From: Tetrastigma voinierianum
Lineage: Eukaryota; Streptophyta; Magnoliopsida; Vitales; Vitaceae
Reading direction: 5' to 3'
DNA: 64,000 bases
Assembly: GCA_016808115.1 (NCBI GenBank)
Contig: JAEQBH010006830.1
Span: 62,001 to 126,000 of the forward strand
The notes under the pieces were generated by a model. The model was given only the letters and a program-made list of their open reading frames with translations, was not told the origin of the DNA and made no database searches. Shown piece after piece: positions 36,401-47,407 of the stretch. The position numbers and the translations under genes are program-made. The number at the start of each line of letters is the position of its first letter. Within the stretch, counting starts at the first letter, position 1.

Positions 36401-38320
36401 ATTTGTTGATAAGCCTCATATTACCATACTCGATCCACGTCTTCATTATCCTTCCCAAATACATCGAGATATTATCTCTTCCAAGACGTTGAGTCAGCTA
36501 TTCTTTGACCACCCAAGACTTGATAGTCGCTGATAAATGTACAGCTTCTCCTCCCGTCAGATAAGAATTAAAACTTATGTGACTCTTTAAACTCTTTAAT
36601 GATCGGGCTCTATCTCGTCAAGGTGGCATTTAGCCGATTAATCTCCTCTCGAGCAGAGAGTCCGACAAATGACTTGATCTTCGGGGCTCCTTGGATTTTT
36701 AGTCCCTAAATCCCTAACCTTAATGTAACACCACAAATTTTAATTCCTAATATTGTACCGAATTTTAACACTTAAAGTCCTAATCAAACATCTAACTCCT
36801 AACTCTAATACTCGCCAAGTATAAATCTTAAATCTAATATAAAGGAGAAAGGAGGAAGAAAGGCAAGAGATTTTTGAGAGTGGTTTTATGGAAGATAGCC
36901 TCGCGTTTTTGAGGAAACTAGTCTATTCTCTTTGAAGTCATTTGCAAAGATAAGTATAAAGGCACCAATTTGCACATCCTAAAAAAAAAACCGCTTGATT
37001 TATAAAAGAAAAACACTCATTCCGGGACCATTGCTCGTGAAATCTCAAAACAAGCTTGTAGTTCACGTGATCAAAGCATTAAAGAACTCTTAGATCTATT
37101 CCTTCATAACATTCGACAAAGTTAGTGATTTGGTATTCTCAGCTTTTTCTTTTATTTTAGATCGTAGGCTTAATTGCTGCATCTATTGTAATGTAACAGG
37201 TTGCATTGTTTAACATTACCAATCTAAAATACATATATCATGTTCTAATATTGAGATCGATTCATCATGCTTGTGCTTTAAATGTTGAGATTCATCATGC
37301 TTGTGCTTTAAATGTTGAGATTCATCATGCTTCACATAAGGTCGAAATATTGGTTTAGCGCCGGTTCCATGAGCTGAATTAAAATAATAATAATAATTAT
37401 TATTACGCAAGTGCAAATTTTCAAGGAGAATGTAAGTTGTAGCTTGGTTGTTCAGAGAATAAAATATTAATTATGCATTGGTATGAAATATTCACATAAT
37501 ACGATAATAATTTTATTTTGGTAAATGGGTGTAAATGATGGTTCTAATTAAACCAAATAAAAAAATTAAAAGAAAAGGGAAAGAGACTGGTTTTGTAAAG
37601 TAAATCGAAGCTGTGATACAAATTTATCTCGAGCCATGTAAAGTAAATGATTTTTCGTAATCTTTTATTTTCAACTTGTCCATTTACTGTATTTCTAGAC
37701 TAAAATTTGATTTGACTCGTTTGTAATACTTTTTTTAATTTCCAATAATTTTATACCATTCTAGATTATTTTTTTAATTATTGGTTTTTGTAAAGTAAAT
37801 TGTAGATGGAAAACAAATCAAAGCTTTAACGCCCTCGTTTTTACCCGGGGCCCCAAGACACTCGTATATGTTTTGTTGAAAATAAATTATTAAACGACTT
37901 AACGCTCTCATTGATTTTTTTTCCGCGATTCTGTGATATCATGAAATTAACTTTTTGACACATAAAATGTTGAGATATATTCTTTTAGCATGAGGTATGA
38001 TTTTCCTGGTTACACCCATTGCAAAGGATCGATTCGATCTATGACCCGATTTCTTACATTATTTCTTTATTTTGTTTTATTTTATTTTATTTTATTTTTC
38101 TCTCATTCTTTTCCAAGTTTTCACTTTAAAATTCAATCGCTCATTTTTCAATTTTTTTACCTATATTTCAGGCAACCACTATACTAGCTTCTAGTACTCA
38201 TTTGGCTTAATACGACAAAAGAATGATTTCATGACGCTTTTATTAACTTTAATTTAGTTTATATTCCAAATTTATGAATCATGTAAGCTATAACTAATAC
38301 ATAAAGAAATACGTTTTAAA
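36400..38320. other. Intergenic, AT-rich, no gene seen
   Basis: Includes a CCTAA-rich stretch (36,690-36,830) with scattered AACCTTAA/TAATCCTAAC words, not a telomere array. No supported gene. Confidence 0.4.
37261..37332. repeat. 30-bp direct repeat, 2.4 copies
   Basis: Units 37,261-37,290 and 37,291-37,320 are identical; a partial third copy runs to 37,332. Core word TTCATCATGCTTGTGC. A simple tandem duplication in otherwise single-copy AT-rich DNA. Confidence 0.9.
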
Positions 38321-38495
38321 TATTGCATTGATAAATCCGATATCCGCAGACATCCGAAATCCGGGCTGACAGGAGGCATGATTAGATTTTTTTATCCGTA
38401 GTGATACTGATACGATACGACATATTATTTTTATTTAGACGGACATTTTTATTTAAAAATCCGATCCAAATCCGATCCGATGCCATCCCTAGTTA
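38320..38495. mobile_element. Possible hAT-type non-autonomous element end
   Basis: The stretch is rich in ATCCGATATCCG and CCGATCCAAATCCGATCC words and ends 'GATGCCATCCCTA'. That fits the inverted TAGGGATGGCA terminus common to plant hAT elements. The opposite end is not found; a GGATATGGAT/GATCCGATCCAAACC block at 35,985-36,060 is the nearest candidate. Confidence 0.35.
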
Positions 38496-38549
38496 GAAGC
38501 AATGTTTTAAAAGGTTGATTGGAGCATAAACTCCTAACCCTTTCTCCTA

Positions 38550-38770
38550 TGGAAGAACAAGAAGATTCGGCTGTAACAGCCCAAAACCCTAATCAACACC
38601 CACCTCTCTGCCAGGAGTGCAACTGAATCCATCAAAGTATACATGCCCCAGGTTGCTCTGTGCGTTCATGTAGTCTTCCTTGCAAGCTCACAAGCAACAC
38701 ACGGTGTACGGGCAAGAGGCAGCAACCAGTTTGTCTTCTCTCAATTTGACGATAATCTCTCAAATCTGGT
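38550..38770 (+). pseudogene. Unrecognised coding-like fragment
   Basis: ATG at 38,550 opens MEEQEDSAVTAQNPNQHPPL, ended by a stop at 38,625. A second frame reads ARGSNQFVFSQFDDNLSNL just before a possible GT donor at 38,769. Composition is protein-like and less AT-rich than the surroundings. I do not recognise the family. It may be a first-exon remnant of a gene now interrupted by the resistance-cluster rearrangements. Confidence 0.25.
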
Positions 38771-38849
38771 ACTTTTTTTCAATTTTTTCTTTCTTGTCAA
38801 ATCCCCACCCATTGGGCTATTCTGAAGACTTATCATGAGTATATTGTGA

Positions 38850-39585
38850 TTCCATTGAAGAATCCTCACTGTTTTTCTTGTCCTTAAAATTTTGGTATGT
38901 TTCTCCATTTTGAAGATGTTCACTAGGATGTGCGGTAATTAGCTTGAGCAATTCGCTATTTGGTCTTCATATTTCAGCCTTTTCTTTGAGCTTTGTCTGT
39001 CCATTCATTCAAGGGTATGTTTTAATTTAATAAAAGGTTCATAATCTTGCCTGCTTTGAAGATTGATCCGTTGGTGTGATTGGGTCGAGGAGGCTGAGTA
39101 TTTTGTCTTTTAATTTCAAAGTTTTGAAATATTTTCTCCAAAGTTTTTAAATTTGCACGCTGAGGAAGAAACAGAGAGAAAATCGGTAGAAGGAGAAAAT
39201 GAGAAAACTGACGGAAGCTGAGAAAAATGTGGAATTTTCTCAGTATCCAAACGGCTTTTTTTCTTCTGTACTCGAGTTGCAGTGACTAACTCGTTCACTG
39301 AAAGTTTCTTGGCTGTGTAGCGGAGTGAGTTTCTCTGAAGCATTGCTGTTTTTAGGTACAGATTTGGATTTTCTAGTTTGTGCCTTTTCTGATCTAGCTT
39401 TTAAGTTGTGGATCTTTTATGGATTTGTCTTGGATCTCTGATGAAGTGAGGTTTTTGTATCAGTTAGGTTCTTCTTGTGGTATTATTGTCGTTAGTTTTT
39501 GTGGTAATGGTGGATGCGTAGTTTATAGCTCTCGTTTGTTGGTTTTTGGGTTTGTTTGCGGAATTGGTGTTCATGGGCTTGAACC
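38850..39585. other. Intergenic; leader-like sequence at 39.15-39.4 kb
   Basis: 39,160-39,430 looks like a transcribed 5' leader with a possible GT-AG pair (GTACAGATTTGGATTTTCTAG, about 39,355-39,375), but no attached coding exon can be found. No gene is called. Confidence 0.25.
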
Positions 39586-39920
39586 CTAGTGTTGTGCTGA
39601 TGCTTCATGGTGCGTTGTTGTAAGAGATATAGGCTGCCTGATTTGTCTGAATATACCCCCATAATCCTCGATGCCTCTGAAAGGTTCCATTGCCTTTTAA
39701 GCTTTCCTACCCAAAGTCCCGTAATTTTCGTCTCATAGTTATGCGTTCTCGAGAGCTTTATGTGACAATGCATTATCTCGTTGACTGCATTCTTCATGTA
39801 GCTACACAAAGTCCCGCACTCCGCCAAAAGATAAAGAGCCATTGTCATTTGTCCATAAACTCATTCTCAAGAAGCTCAGGTTCACTCTGGCAAGAACTCC
39901 AACAAGTCTTATGGTGAGCT
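39585..39920. repeat. Duplicated resistance-cluster segment, copy 1
   Basis: Aligns with 55,165-55,410. Shared words in order: 'GATGCTTCATGGTG', 'AGAGATAT-GGCTGCC', 'GATTTGTCTGAATATA', 'ATAATCCTCGATGCC', 'CCCAAAGTCC', 'GAGAGCTTTATGTG' and 'CAAGAAG'. The copia element inserted about 130 bp downstream. The segment is not convincingly coding in either copy. Confidence 0.75.
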
Positions 39921-40049
39921 TAGCTTATCACATTCACTTCTCGCTTTGAATTCTTTCTCACCTTCTCCTTTATAACTAAGAGATTCTGATAAAGAAGCGC
40001 ATTTTTGTGGTCAAGGAAGAGAAATTAAAGTAGAGAAATTATAGGATGT

Positions 40050-40054
40050 TAAAT
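40050..40054. repeat. Probable copia target-site duplication (left)
   Basis: TAAAT immediately left of the 5' LTR; TAAAC immediately right of the 3' LTR (45,915-45,919). Four of five bases match. Confidence 0.5.
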
Positions 40055-40475
40055 TGTTACTTTTTAATTAGTTTGAATCCTACACGGTTTGATGGGATTT
40101 TCTTTCCTTTTGTATCCTATAAAATGGCCCCCTTCCTCTTTCTAAATCACACATCTCCCATCCACTTGCCGCTATTTCCAGAGATACCCAATTGTTTTGG
40201 GTATTTACTTTTTGCCTCAATTTCTTAGGAAATTGATTTGTGGTCTTAAGTTTGTATTTTCTCTTTCATTAGTGGGAGTTGTTTGTTGACGCCCGAGGAC
40301 GTAGGCTATTGCCGAACCTCGTAAATTTTCTGGTGTTCTTTATTTGGTCTTATTTTCTGCTTTAGCTGTCATTATTTTGTATCAAAGTTTTGCCGGGTAT
40401 TTCCGTTGAGAGTACTATTCATATGAATAGTAATATTTGTTAATTTGAGGAAAACTAACCCGGATTTTCCCAACA
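40055..40475 (+). repeat. Copia 5' LTR
   Basis: Starts TG and ends 'TTTTCCCAACA'. It aligns along its length with 45,506-45,914 through 'CCTCAATTTCTTAGGAAATTG', 'CTTAAGTTTGTATTTTC', 'TTTGTTGACGC', 'CCTCGTAAATTTTC', 'TATTTGGTCTTATTTT' and 'ACTATTCATATGAATAGT'. Many substitutions and small gaps separate the two LTRs, so the insertion is old or the sequence contains errors. Confidence 0.9.
40117..40124 (+). promoter_or_regulatory. TATA-like box in copia 5' LTR
   Basis: CTATAAAA about 60 bp into the LTR, in the expected U3 position. The 3' LTR has CCATAAAAA at the matching place. Confidence 0.5.
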
Positions 40476-40476
40476 A

Positions 40477-40490
40477 TTGGTATAAGAGCC
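40477..40490 (+). promoter_or_regulatory. Primer-binding site for initiator tRNA-Met
   Basis: TTGGTATAAGAGCC directly after the LTR and one spacer base; it differs by one base from the consensus TGGTATCAGAGCC used by plant copia elements. Confidence 0.85.
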
Positions 40491-40746
40491 AAGGTTCCGC
40501 TAAGTATGCTCTGTGGTTGCGCAGCATTCGACCTTCCACATCGTAAAAGGTTCCTCTTCGGGCTTTTGACATTTTTTGCTCTATAGTTTCTCGAGCATAC
40601 CAGGTCAGAAGGCTATCTCGATCTTCCACATCGTAAGATTCTATCGAGATATCGACATTCCAAAGGATGCCTTTTGTTGTAGAAATGTCAGAATTTGAAT
40701 CCAGTGCACCATCAACCTCTACATCGTAAGGATTCTCATCAAGATC

Positions 40747-41530
40747 AATGGTGACTAATACAAAATTTGATGTGGAGAAATTTGATGGCACCAATAACTT
40801 TGGCATGTGGTAGTGTGAGGTGCAAGATGTTCTTTTCCAACAGGAGTTTGATGTTGCACTAGAAGAAAGCAGACCAGAAGATGTTGATGAGAAAGATTTG
40901 ACAAGAATCAATCGCTTAAAGACGCGCAGACACCCGATCAGGTTCTCTAAGGAGCCGAAATATCCGCTTATGAGAGAGACGTCTGAAGCAAGTCGCGGAA
41001 GGAGCCGAAGACAAGTTCATGAAGAAGTGCACAGAGAATAAGCTCTATATGAGAACGGTTGTACCGCCTGGGAGGAAACCTCGTGTACCACTATGAATGA
41101 TCACATCACCGCACTTGGATTCATTAGTAATCGATTTATCGAATCTAGATGAGAAAGTAAGTGATGTTGATAAGGCTTTTGATATTGTTAGCTCTTCCCG
41201 ATGAATATGAACATTCATCGTTAGTATGCTGACTAGAAAATGAAACAATAACCTTTAAAGAAGTAACTATCGCTTCCAGATTCTAATGAGATCGTAAAAA
41301 AGATAAATTAGAACACAAAGAGCTCACCGGTGAAGCTTCTCCAAGCATCGCTCGAGGTCGAATCAAAGCCAAAACTAGGGAGAAGGGGGAAGATCTCACT
41401 AAAAGGCAACTTGCAAAGGATGAACGTGTGGCCTTTGTCACGAAAAGGGCATTGGAAGAAAGACTGTCCAAAGTTGCATAAAAAGAAAGGAAAGGGTGTA
41501 TCTCAAGCATGTGGTCAAGATGATAAGTCG
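40747..41530 (+). pseudogene. Copia gag with zinc knuckle, broken
   Basis: FDVEKFDGTNNFGMW (40,764-40,810) is the gag (UBN2/DUF4219-type) start, followed after a stop by CEVQDVLFQQEFDVALEESR, EDVDEKDLTRINRLK and frameshifted segments. A zinc-knuckle remnant GHWKKDCPKLHKKKGKG lies at 41,448-41,498; its first cysteines are lost to an indel. Gag would package the element RNA into particles. Confidence 0.8.
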
Positions 41531-41559
41531 ATTTTCATCGCTTCAGGTGTCATCGCGAT

Positions 41560-41800
41560 TGCGATCGATGAAACTGGGTCATGGATTCAACCTCGCCATT
41601 CCATATGTGTTTCGTAAAGGAGTGGTTCTTCAACTTTACGTAACTTGATGGTGGTGTCGCTTTTATCCGTAGACAATCAACCTTGCAAGATAGCCGGATC
41701 GGGTTCAATTAGTTCAAGAATCATGATGGGTCGACTGTGGTGCTAATGTGTATGCTCCAGATATTCAAACTTGAAAAGAATCTCATTTCTTTCGGGGAAC
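41560..41800 (+). pseudogene. Copia aspartic protease region, broken
   Basis: MDSTSPFHMC (41,581-41,610) corresponds to the D-S-(A/G/T) active-site motif of the copia protease, here with Ser-Thr after Asp. Downstream frames give NHDGSTVVL and LEKNLISFG. Frameshifts separate the pieces. Confidence 0.65.
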
Positions 41801-41959
41801 CTCGAGTCAAAAGGTTTCACTATCATTCCCGCAAATGGATTCTAAAAAGTTGTTTCGTGAGCACTTGTGGCGATGAAAGGTATCGAGAAACAACTGCACC
41901 TTTATCAAGGCAAAGACAACAAAGTGGGGACAACAACAGCGAGACGGAGGCGCATTGTA

Positions 41960-42110
41960 AAGTAGCCGAGATGTCCGTGTTATGGCATATGAGACTCGAC
42001 ATGCCGAGAGAAATCTTGCAAACGCGGCTATGCAAGGATTATCGAAAGGCAAAGACTTGCAAGCTGGATTTTTGCGAGCAATGTGTTTTGGGAAAGCAAA
42101 AGAGGGTGAA
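41960..42110 (+). pseudogene. Copia GAG-pre-integrase domain
   Basis: VLWHMRLDMPREILQTRL followed by KTCKLDFCEQCVLGKQKRVKF. This is the zinc-binding H-x(n)-H...CxxC pre-integrase region of copia polyproteins. The frame is open across 41,737-42,525. Confidence 0.85.
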
Positions 42111-42834
42111 GTTCTATGACTCGCAATCCATAATACTAAAGGTATATCGATTTATATTCACGTACGATGGGGACCAACCAAGATCGCTCTTAGAGGTAAA
42201 ATGGTTTACTTTGTTACATTTGTTGATGACTTTTCCAAAAGAGTTCGGGTATACGCCGAAATCCAAAGACGAGGTGTTTGAACATTTGTATGGAAGAAAC
42301 GGTGAGAAACTGCATGTAAGGAGGAAGATTAAAGTACCCGACGGATATTTGGTACTGCATTATCGAAATGATCAATTTTCGATATTCTCAGAAGCAGCGG
42401 AAGGCATATCTCTGATTTTACAAGCTAGAGATACACCGCAGTTGGTAATGGGGTGGCGAACGCATGAATCAACCTGGTCAGAGAAAGTTCGGCAGGTTGT
42501 CCAATGCCGGCTCGGGGCAAAATGAAGCATGGGCCGAGGCTATTATGTATGCAAGTCATCTTCATTAACCGTTTCCACCACATTCGACAAAATGGAAAAA
42601 ACACCTCGAGGTATGGTCTGAAAACCTCGCAAATGATTATGATACTACGGTGTTTGGTTCCACCGCTATTATCATGTAAAGGAATCCAAGTTGGATCCAA
42701 GGCTAAAAAGCGCATTGTTTATGGAGTTACCTCCCCGTGTCAAGGATCGACTATGGTGTCTATCTTCAAGAAAATTATTTCTAGCAGAGATGCTACTTTT
42801 GGATCGCCGATCAAATATTTGTGAACACGATATA
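42110..42834 (+). pseudogene. Copia integrase core, broken
   Basis: Segments in several frames keep the order of a copia integrase. They include YDGDQPRSLLEVKWFTLLHL, a degraded DDE region, TPQLVMGWRTHES, VIFINR, TSQMIMILRCLVPPLLSCKG and RLWCLSSRKLFLAEMLL. The catalytic acidic residues cannot all be traced. The homology stops abruptly at the nested insertion. Confidence 0.75.
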
Positions 42835-43585
42835 TCAAGAATTAGATTTACTAAATATCTGAATATTCGGGAATATTGGTAAAATATCTATGGATATTTT
42901 TACAAAAATCTGCTATTAAAATTTTTCATATTTTAATTATATATTATGAGAAATGATTTTATCTTAATTAAGGTAGATTAAAATCAAATGGATTAGTAAT
43001 TATTAAATTAAATATGTTATATTTAATATATTATTAAGATATTATTACGTTAAAGAGATATTATTTATTTGTTATATTATTATAAATATTAGCGTAGATA
43101 ATTTATGAGATTCAAAATATTATATAGTATAATTTTAAATTTTTATGATATTATTTTTATTTCTTTTCCTCACTAAATTAAATATTGATTTAAAATATTT
43201 ATAAGTTATAATGTAAAATAAAAATAAAATAAAATATTATAAAGGGATTATAAACAAATAAATAATAAGAGAATATAAAAAGTTTGCATTATATATATGC
43301 TGCAATCAATGGCTCGTGGTCGAGGGTGCTATTTCCAGCATTTTCGTGGTTCGAAACCCGTCATACTTGCATATTTTGAGTCAAGAAAAAAATCAAAAAA
43401 AATTTCCGTGAAAAATCGCTTTTGGCCTGGTAAAAAACGGGTTAGTTTTTCGAAAATCGGTTTTTCGAAAAATCTGCTTATCGGGAAAAATCTACGATTT
43501 TTCGCCGATTTTTTTCCGATTTTTCCATCCCAATATCTTTCCAAAGACTATCGAATCCGATTTTTCTCCGAAAAATAGTCAACCT
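42835..43585. mobile_element. Nested insertion in copia, with tRNA-like head
   Basis: Copia homology ends near 42,830 and resumes after about 43,590. The inserted DNA is AT-rich (42,840-43,290), then has a tRNA-like segment (A box TGGCTCGTGG at 43,310-43,319; perfect B box GGTTCGAAACC at 43,348-43,358). A block of TTTTTCG/CGAAAAA inverted words follows (43,400-43,580). It may be a tRNA-derived SINE, or a composite of an AT-rich MITE plus a SINE. No target-site duplication could be fixed. Confidence 0.55.
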
Positions 43586-43819
43586 ACGATTTTTGTCTAT
43601 GCTTTTGATGAATCACACGTTGAAGAAGGTAATACAGATGGTAAAGTGTCGTAGAACACTTTTCGCCTCTGCAGGGAAGACTGCCGCAGGTGGAGGGTAC
43701 TCAAAAACAGGAGTTTCGCATTTACTCAATTAAACCAAATAAGACCGCAGATGTAACATGAAGCAAGATGTCGAGAGGAAGAGGTTTCAAACAAAGAACT
43801 TCAAGCAAAGAACATGATT

Positions 43820-44560
43820 TCACTACACCACATCAAAGGCCAAGAAGAGAGATTAGGAAACCCGCTCTACGAAGATATGGTGGCTTATGCATTTCAATGG
43901 TAAAAGAAGGTATACCTCAAACTTTTCTACAAATAGCAAATCGAATAAAGAAAAGTGGAAGAAAGCCACGATGAAGAAATGCGCCTTTGTGAAGAATCAC
44001 ACTGGAAGCTAGCTAGACTACCAAAGGAAAGAAGACAATTGGTCAGCGAATGGATTTACGCACGTAAAGCAAGGATTTGCAAGAACGACGCTCGCTGCAA
44101 GGCAAGACTGAGAAGCAAAGGCTATGCTCGAAGGAGGGAATTGACTACAATGAGGTATTTTCTCCGCTAGAAACATTCCTCCATACGCATTTTGTTAGCT
44201 CAGCACGCTTAATATGGAACTAGTTCAAATGGACGTGAAGACAAAGATTTTACATGGTGATTGAGGAAGAAATCTATATAACTCAAATCAGATGGTTTCA
44301 AAGTTGCCGGAAAAGAAAATCGTTTGTAAATCGAACAAATTCGTTATATGGTTTGAAGCACGCCAAGGCAAAGGGTATAAGCGATTTGATCGCTTCATGA
44401 TAAAATAACTACACTAAGCAATTTTGATCACTGTGTGTATCGCAAGCTCCAGGATGGATATTTCATATACCTTCGTATGTTGATGACATGTTGATGCGAT
44501 CAAGGAATCAAGGGAGATATGCGCATTGGAAGGCTCAACTCCAGCAAGGAGTTCGAAATG
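43820..44560 (+). pseudogene. Copia reverse transcriptase, broken
   Basis: RPRREIRKPALRRYGGL (43,831-43,881) precedes the domain; WIYARKARICKNDARCKARLRSKGYA (in pieces, 44,053-44,130) and the YVDDML active-site motif at 44,476-44,493 mark it. Frameshifts lie between the motifs. It would copy element RNA into DNA. Confidence 0.85.
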
Positions 44561-45440
44561 AAAGATCTCAAGGGGGCTTTCAAGAAGACTTCTGATGGAA
44601 ATAGTGAGAGACTGGATTTAGGGGCACACTTTTGTTTAACTCGTATGATTCAAGAAGGTACTACAACGCTTTGGTATGTCCGAGAAGATCAACCTGTATA
44701 CCCCACTTGCTCCTCATTTCAAGCTTATGCCTGCTGTCCAAAGACGTAAGAGGAACGAGAATATATGTCAAAGGTTCCTATTCAAAATGCAAAGGTAGCT
44801 TGATGTATGCTGGTGTACAAGGGGCCCGACATTTCACATGCGCTGGGACTGTGGAGCAGTACATGCATAATCCTCGAAACATCGCGCGCTGAAATGGATT
44901 CTAAGGTACATTCAGAAAACCTTAGATGTTGGTTTAATATTTAAGAAGGATGATATGGTTGGTCGCGATGTAGTCGATTATCGCGATTCGATTATGCGTG
45001 ATCTTGATAAACGAGATCAACCATCGGGTTATGTGTTTACTCGCAAAAGCACCAATAGTTGAAGTCTACTTTTACAGCTGGATAAAGGGCTTTGGCTTCA
45101 CGACGCGAGGCGCAGTATACGCATCATTGAAGCAAGTATAACAATATGGCTACAAGGGTTGCTTTAATGATCTGGGGTGTTGGTCGAAACAGTTACGCGT
45201 TTTGGGCATACGTGTACCGGGCTATTCATTTAGCGAAGAACCAAGTTTATCATGCACTGACTAAGCATATTGATGTGAGGTATCATTTCAGGCGTGAAAT
45301 CATCAAGAAGGTGGAGTCTTAGTTCGAAGATCAAGACCGATGATAACTCGTAGATATGCTGACTAAGGTGGTGACAACATCAAGCTCAATCATTGTTTAG
45401 ACTTGATCAACATTGCAAAGTTTGATTACGCTCGTCGAGC
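44560..45440 (+). pseudogene. Copia RNase H region and C-terminus, broken
   Basis: Broken frames include GSLMYAGVQGARHFTCAG (44,791-44,844), a HALKWILRYI-like stretch near 44,887-44,917, VYHALTKHIDVRYHFRREII (45,245-45,305 region) and DMLTKVV (45,353-45,373). This is the usual end of a copia polyprotein. Confidence 0.75.
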
Positions 45441-45505
45441 GCATTTGAGGCTTGCGCTATAAAGAGAAGTTTCAGGATGGGATCATATTTGCTCAAGGTG
45501 AGATT

Positions 45506-45914
45506 TGTCGCTTTTTACTGAAATATGAATCCCACGCTGGCTTGATGTGGATTTTCCTCAGATCCCATAAAAATTTACTCTTCCTCTTCTCTCTAAATCA
45601 CACCTCTCCCATCCACTAGTTATTTTAGTGATACCCAATCGTTGTGGTATTTACTTTGGCCTCAATTTCTAGGAAATTGATTCAGGATCTTAAGTTTGTA
45701 TTTTCTTCATTAGTAGGGTCAGTTTGTTGACGCTCGATGACGTGCGCTATCACAACCTCGTAAATTTTCCTAAAGGTTTTATTTGGTCTTATTTTTTTGC
45801 TTTACCTGGCTATTATTTTGTATCGTGAGTTTTCACGTATTTCACGAGAATACTATTCATATGAATAGTAAATATTTGTTAAATTGGGGAAACTAACTCC
45901 GATTTTCCCAAACA
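45506..45914 (+). repeat. Copia 3' LTR
   Basis: Follows a purine-rich 'GCTCAAGGTGAGAT' tract, starts TG and ends 'TTTTCCCAAACA'. It aligns with the 5' LTR throughout. Flank TAAAC at 45,915-45,919 is the probable target-site duplication. Confidence 0.9.
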
Positions 45915-45934
45915 TAAACGGTTGAACACTAAGG

Positions 45935-46160
45935 GGCCTGAGAGGATTAGAATTGCTTTGTTTTGCTCGCTTCTCGCCCTCAGACATTTTGTTTCTTTGC
46001 TTTCCAAAGTCAACAAACTGCTCCTCCGAATGTTAGAAAGCACTTCAAACAATGAATATGATTCATTTATACATTATCCAATCGGCTGATTTAATCTTTT
46101 TGTTATATATCATCTTTTGTGACTTCACATAACAACATCGCTCTCGCTTTTCTCAACATT
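45935..46160. repeat. Duplicated resistance-cluster segment
   Basis: 'ACTTCAAACAATGAATA-GATTCATTTATACATTA-CCAAT' at about 46,043 also occurs at 60,780 and, more diverged, at 54,800 and 60,030. The preceding 'CATTTTGTTTCT' word fits the same alignment. It is a 3'-flank block copied several times in the cluster. Confidence 0.65.
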
Positions 46161-46424
46161 GAATCTTTGTGTCTCGTACATTAATAATAGTGAAGAAATA
46201 TGCTTATGGAAAAAGAGATGACAAGAATCAAGGCTTGTACTAATCCATAAAAAAAAAACTACATGCCGTCATCCCTATCGCTATTCAAGTTCAATCGGTT
46301 TATGATATTTCATCAGCTGTTGTTGATGTAGGTTATAATGAAAGCGTATCTGGTCATACCTGCATTGTAGCACTGCCGATGGCGAGTGCTTGCTTAGCAA
46401 GCTACTTTCCACACAGGCGATCGT

Positions 46425-47240
46425 TAGTTAGTTTCTCCGCTGCTATTACGCAAATTATAGGCTTGTAGTGGGTCACCCCCTTTCTTTCTTTTTTTTGTTC
46501 GCTGCGCCAAAGAATCGCCCTCATGTGAGCCCCCAGCTGCCTTTCCATTTTAAGTATATTTCCAAACTTGGTACTTCCCATTTTGCCCAAAATAGCTTTT
46601 ATAATACCTTCTTAATAAAAATTAAGTTATAATCGCTCACTAACGCCGTCACACCCATTTTTATAAGAATTTTATGCGCTCTACTTCGCCGCTACATTAC
46701 TTAAATTAATTAATGCGTTTGATAAATATAGAGCTTCATGCTGGTTTTCATTTTCGCGATATTTCAGTCTCACTTCTTATTTGTTCCGTGTTGCTTTTGT
46801 TTTCTTGCCGGTGGGCCTCGGTTGGTATTCAGCCCGAGTGGATGTCGTCAAGTGAATGATTTGGGAGAGGCAAGATGCGCCATTGTCGCTACATTGCTTC
46901 TCAGTTCACCTCACGCGCTTGACAAATAAACCATCAAACGCATTAATTAATTTAAGTAATGTAACCGCAAAAGTAGAGCGCATAAAAATTCTTGCCTCCA
47001 AAATCATTCACGCTGACATCCATCGAGCAATTATAACCAATTTTTATTAAGAAGGTAAAGCTATTTTGGGAACAAAATGGGAAATTCCCAAGTTTGAAAA
47101 TATCACAAAATGGAAGACAAGCTATGGGGGCTCACATGAGGGGGCGGTTGCTGGCATCGAAACGAACAAAAAAAAAAGAAAGAAAAGGGAATTGACCCAC
47201 GACAGGTCTATAATTTGCCATAATAACAAGGTAGGGTCAA
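46425..47240. mobile_element. Fold-back MITE, ~300-bp inverted arms
   Basis: Arm 46,430-46,715 matches the reverse complement of 46,915-47,240. Shared words are 'CAAATTATAGGC-TGT-GTGGGTCA', 'CATGTGAGCCCCCA', 'CCATTTT', 'AAACTTGG-A-TTCCCATTTTG', 'CAAAATAGCTTT', 'CTTCTTAATAAAAATT', 'ATGCGCTCTACTT' and 'TTACTTAAATTAATTAATGCGTTTGA'. A loop of about 200 bp separates them. No coding capacity. Confidence 0.85.
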
Positions 47241-47407
47241 AACACAAAAGATTAGAAATATTAATGGGAGACTGATTGCTAAACTTAAGCATCGCCATCG
47301 ACGTTGGCTTCTAACCAAGGTTTCAGTTCGTCCCATCTGCTGGTGATACGCTTCATTTATTTAATTTCTACATCGCCAAAGATCGATGAAAATATCATAA
47401 ACCCGCT

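Larger units (their letters stand above)
40055..45914 (+). mobile_element. Ty1/copia LTR retrotransposon, decayed, with nested insertion
   Basis: A 5.86-kb element with recognisable LTRs at both ends, a tRNA-iMet primer-binding site, and domains in copia order: gag, zinc knuckle, protease, GAG-pre-integrase, integrase, reverse transcriptase, RNase H. All frames are broken. The protein segments resemble the TNT1-type plant copia lineage (motifs such as CEQCVLGKQKRVKF and HWKKDCPKLHKKK). About 750 bp at 42,835-43,585 is foreign and lies between integrase and reverse transcriptase. The element splits sequence shared with other parts of the resistance-gene cluster. Confidence 0.9.

Noticed and set aside
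36690..36830. Interstitial telomere repeat
   Set aside because: CCTAA words are scattered and not in tandem TTTAGGG/CCCTAAA units.
39492..39848. 118-codon minus-strand open frame, partly shared with 55,114-55,305
   Set aside because: The two copies keep similarity because the DNA block is duplicated; frame-changing indels separate them and no protein family is recognised.
40372..40911. 179-codon minus-strand open frame
   Set aside because: It is antisense to the copia LTR, primer-binding site and gag start.
41807..42052. Two minus-strand open frames
   Set aside because: Both are antisense shadows of the copia pre-integrase region.
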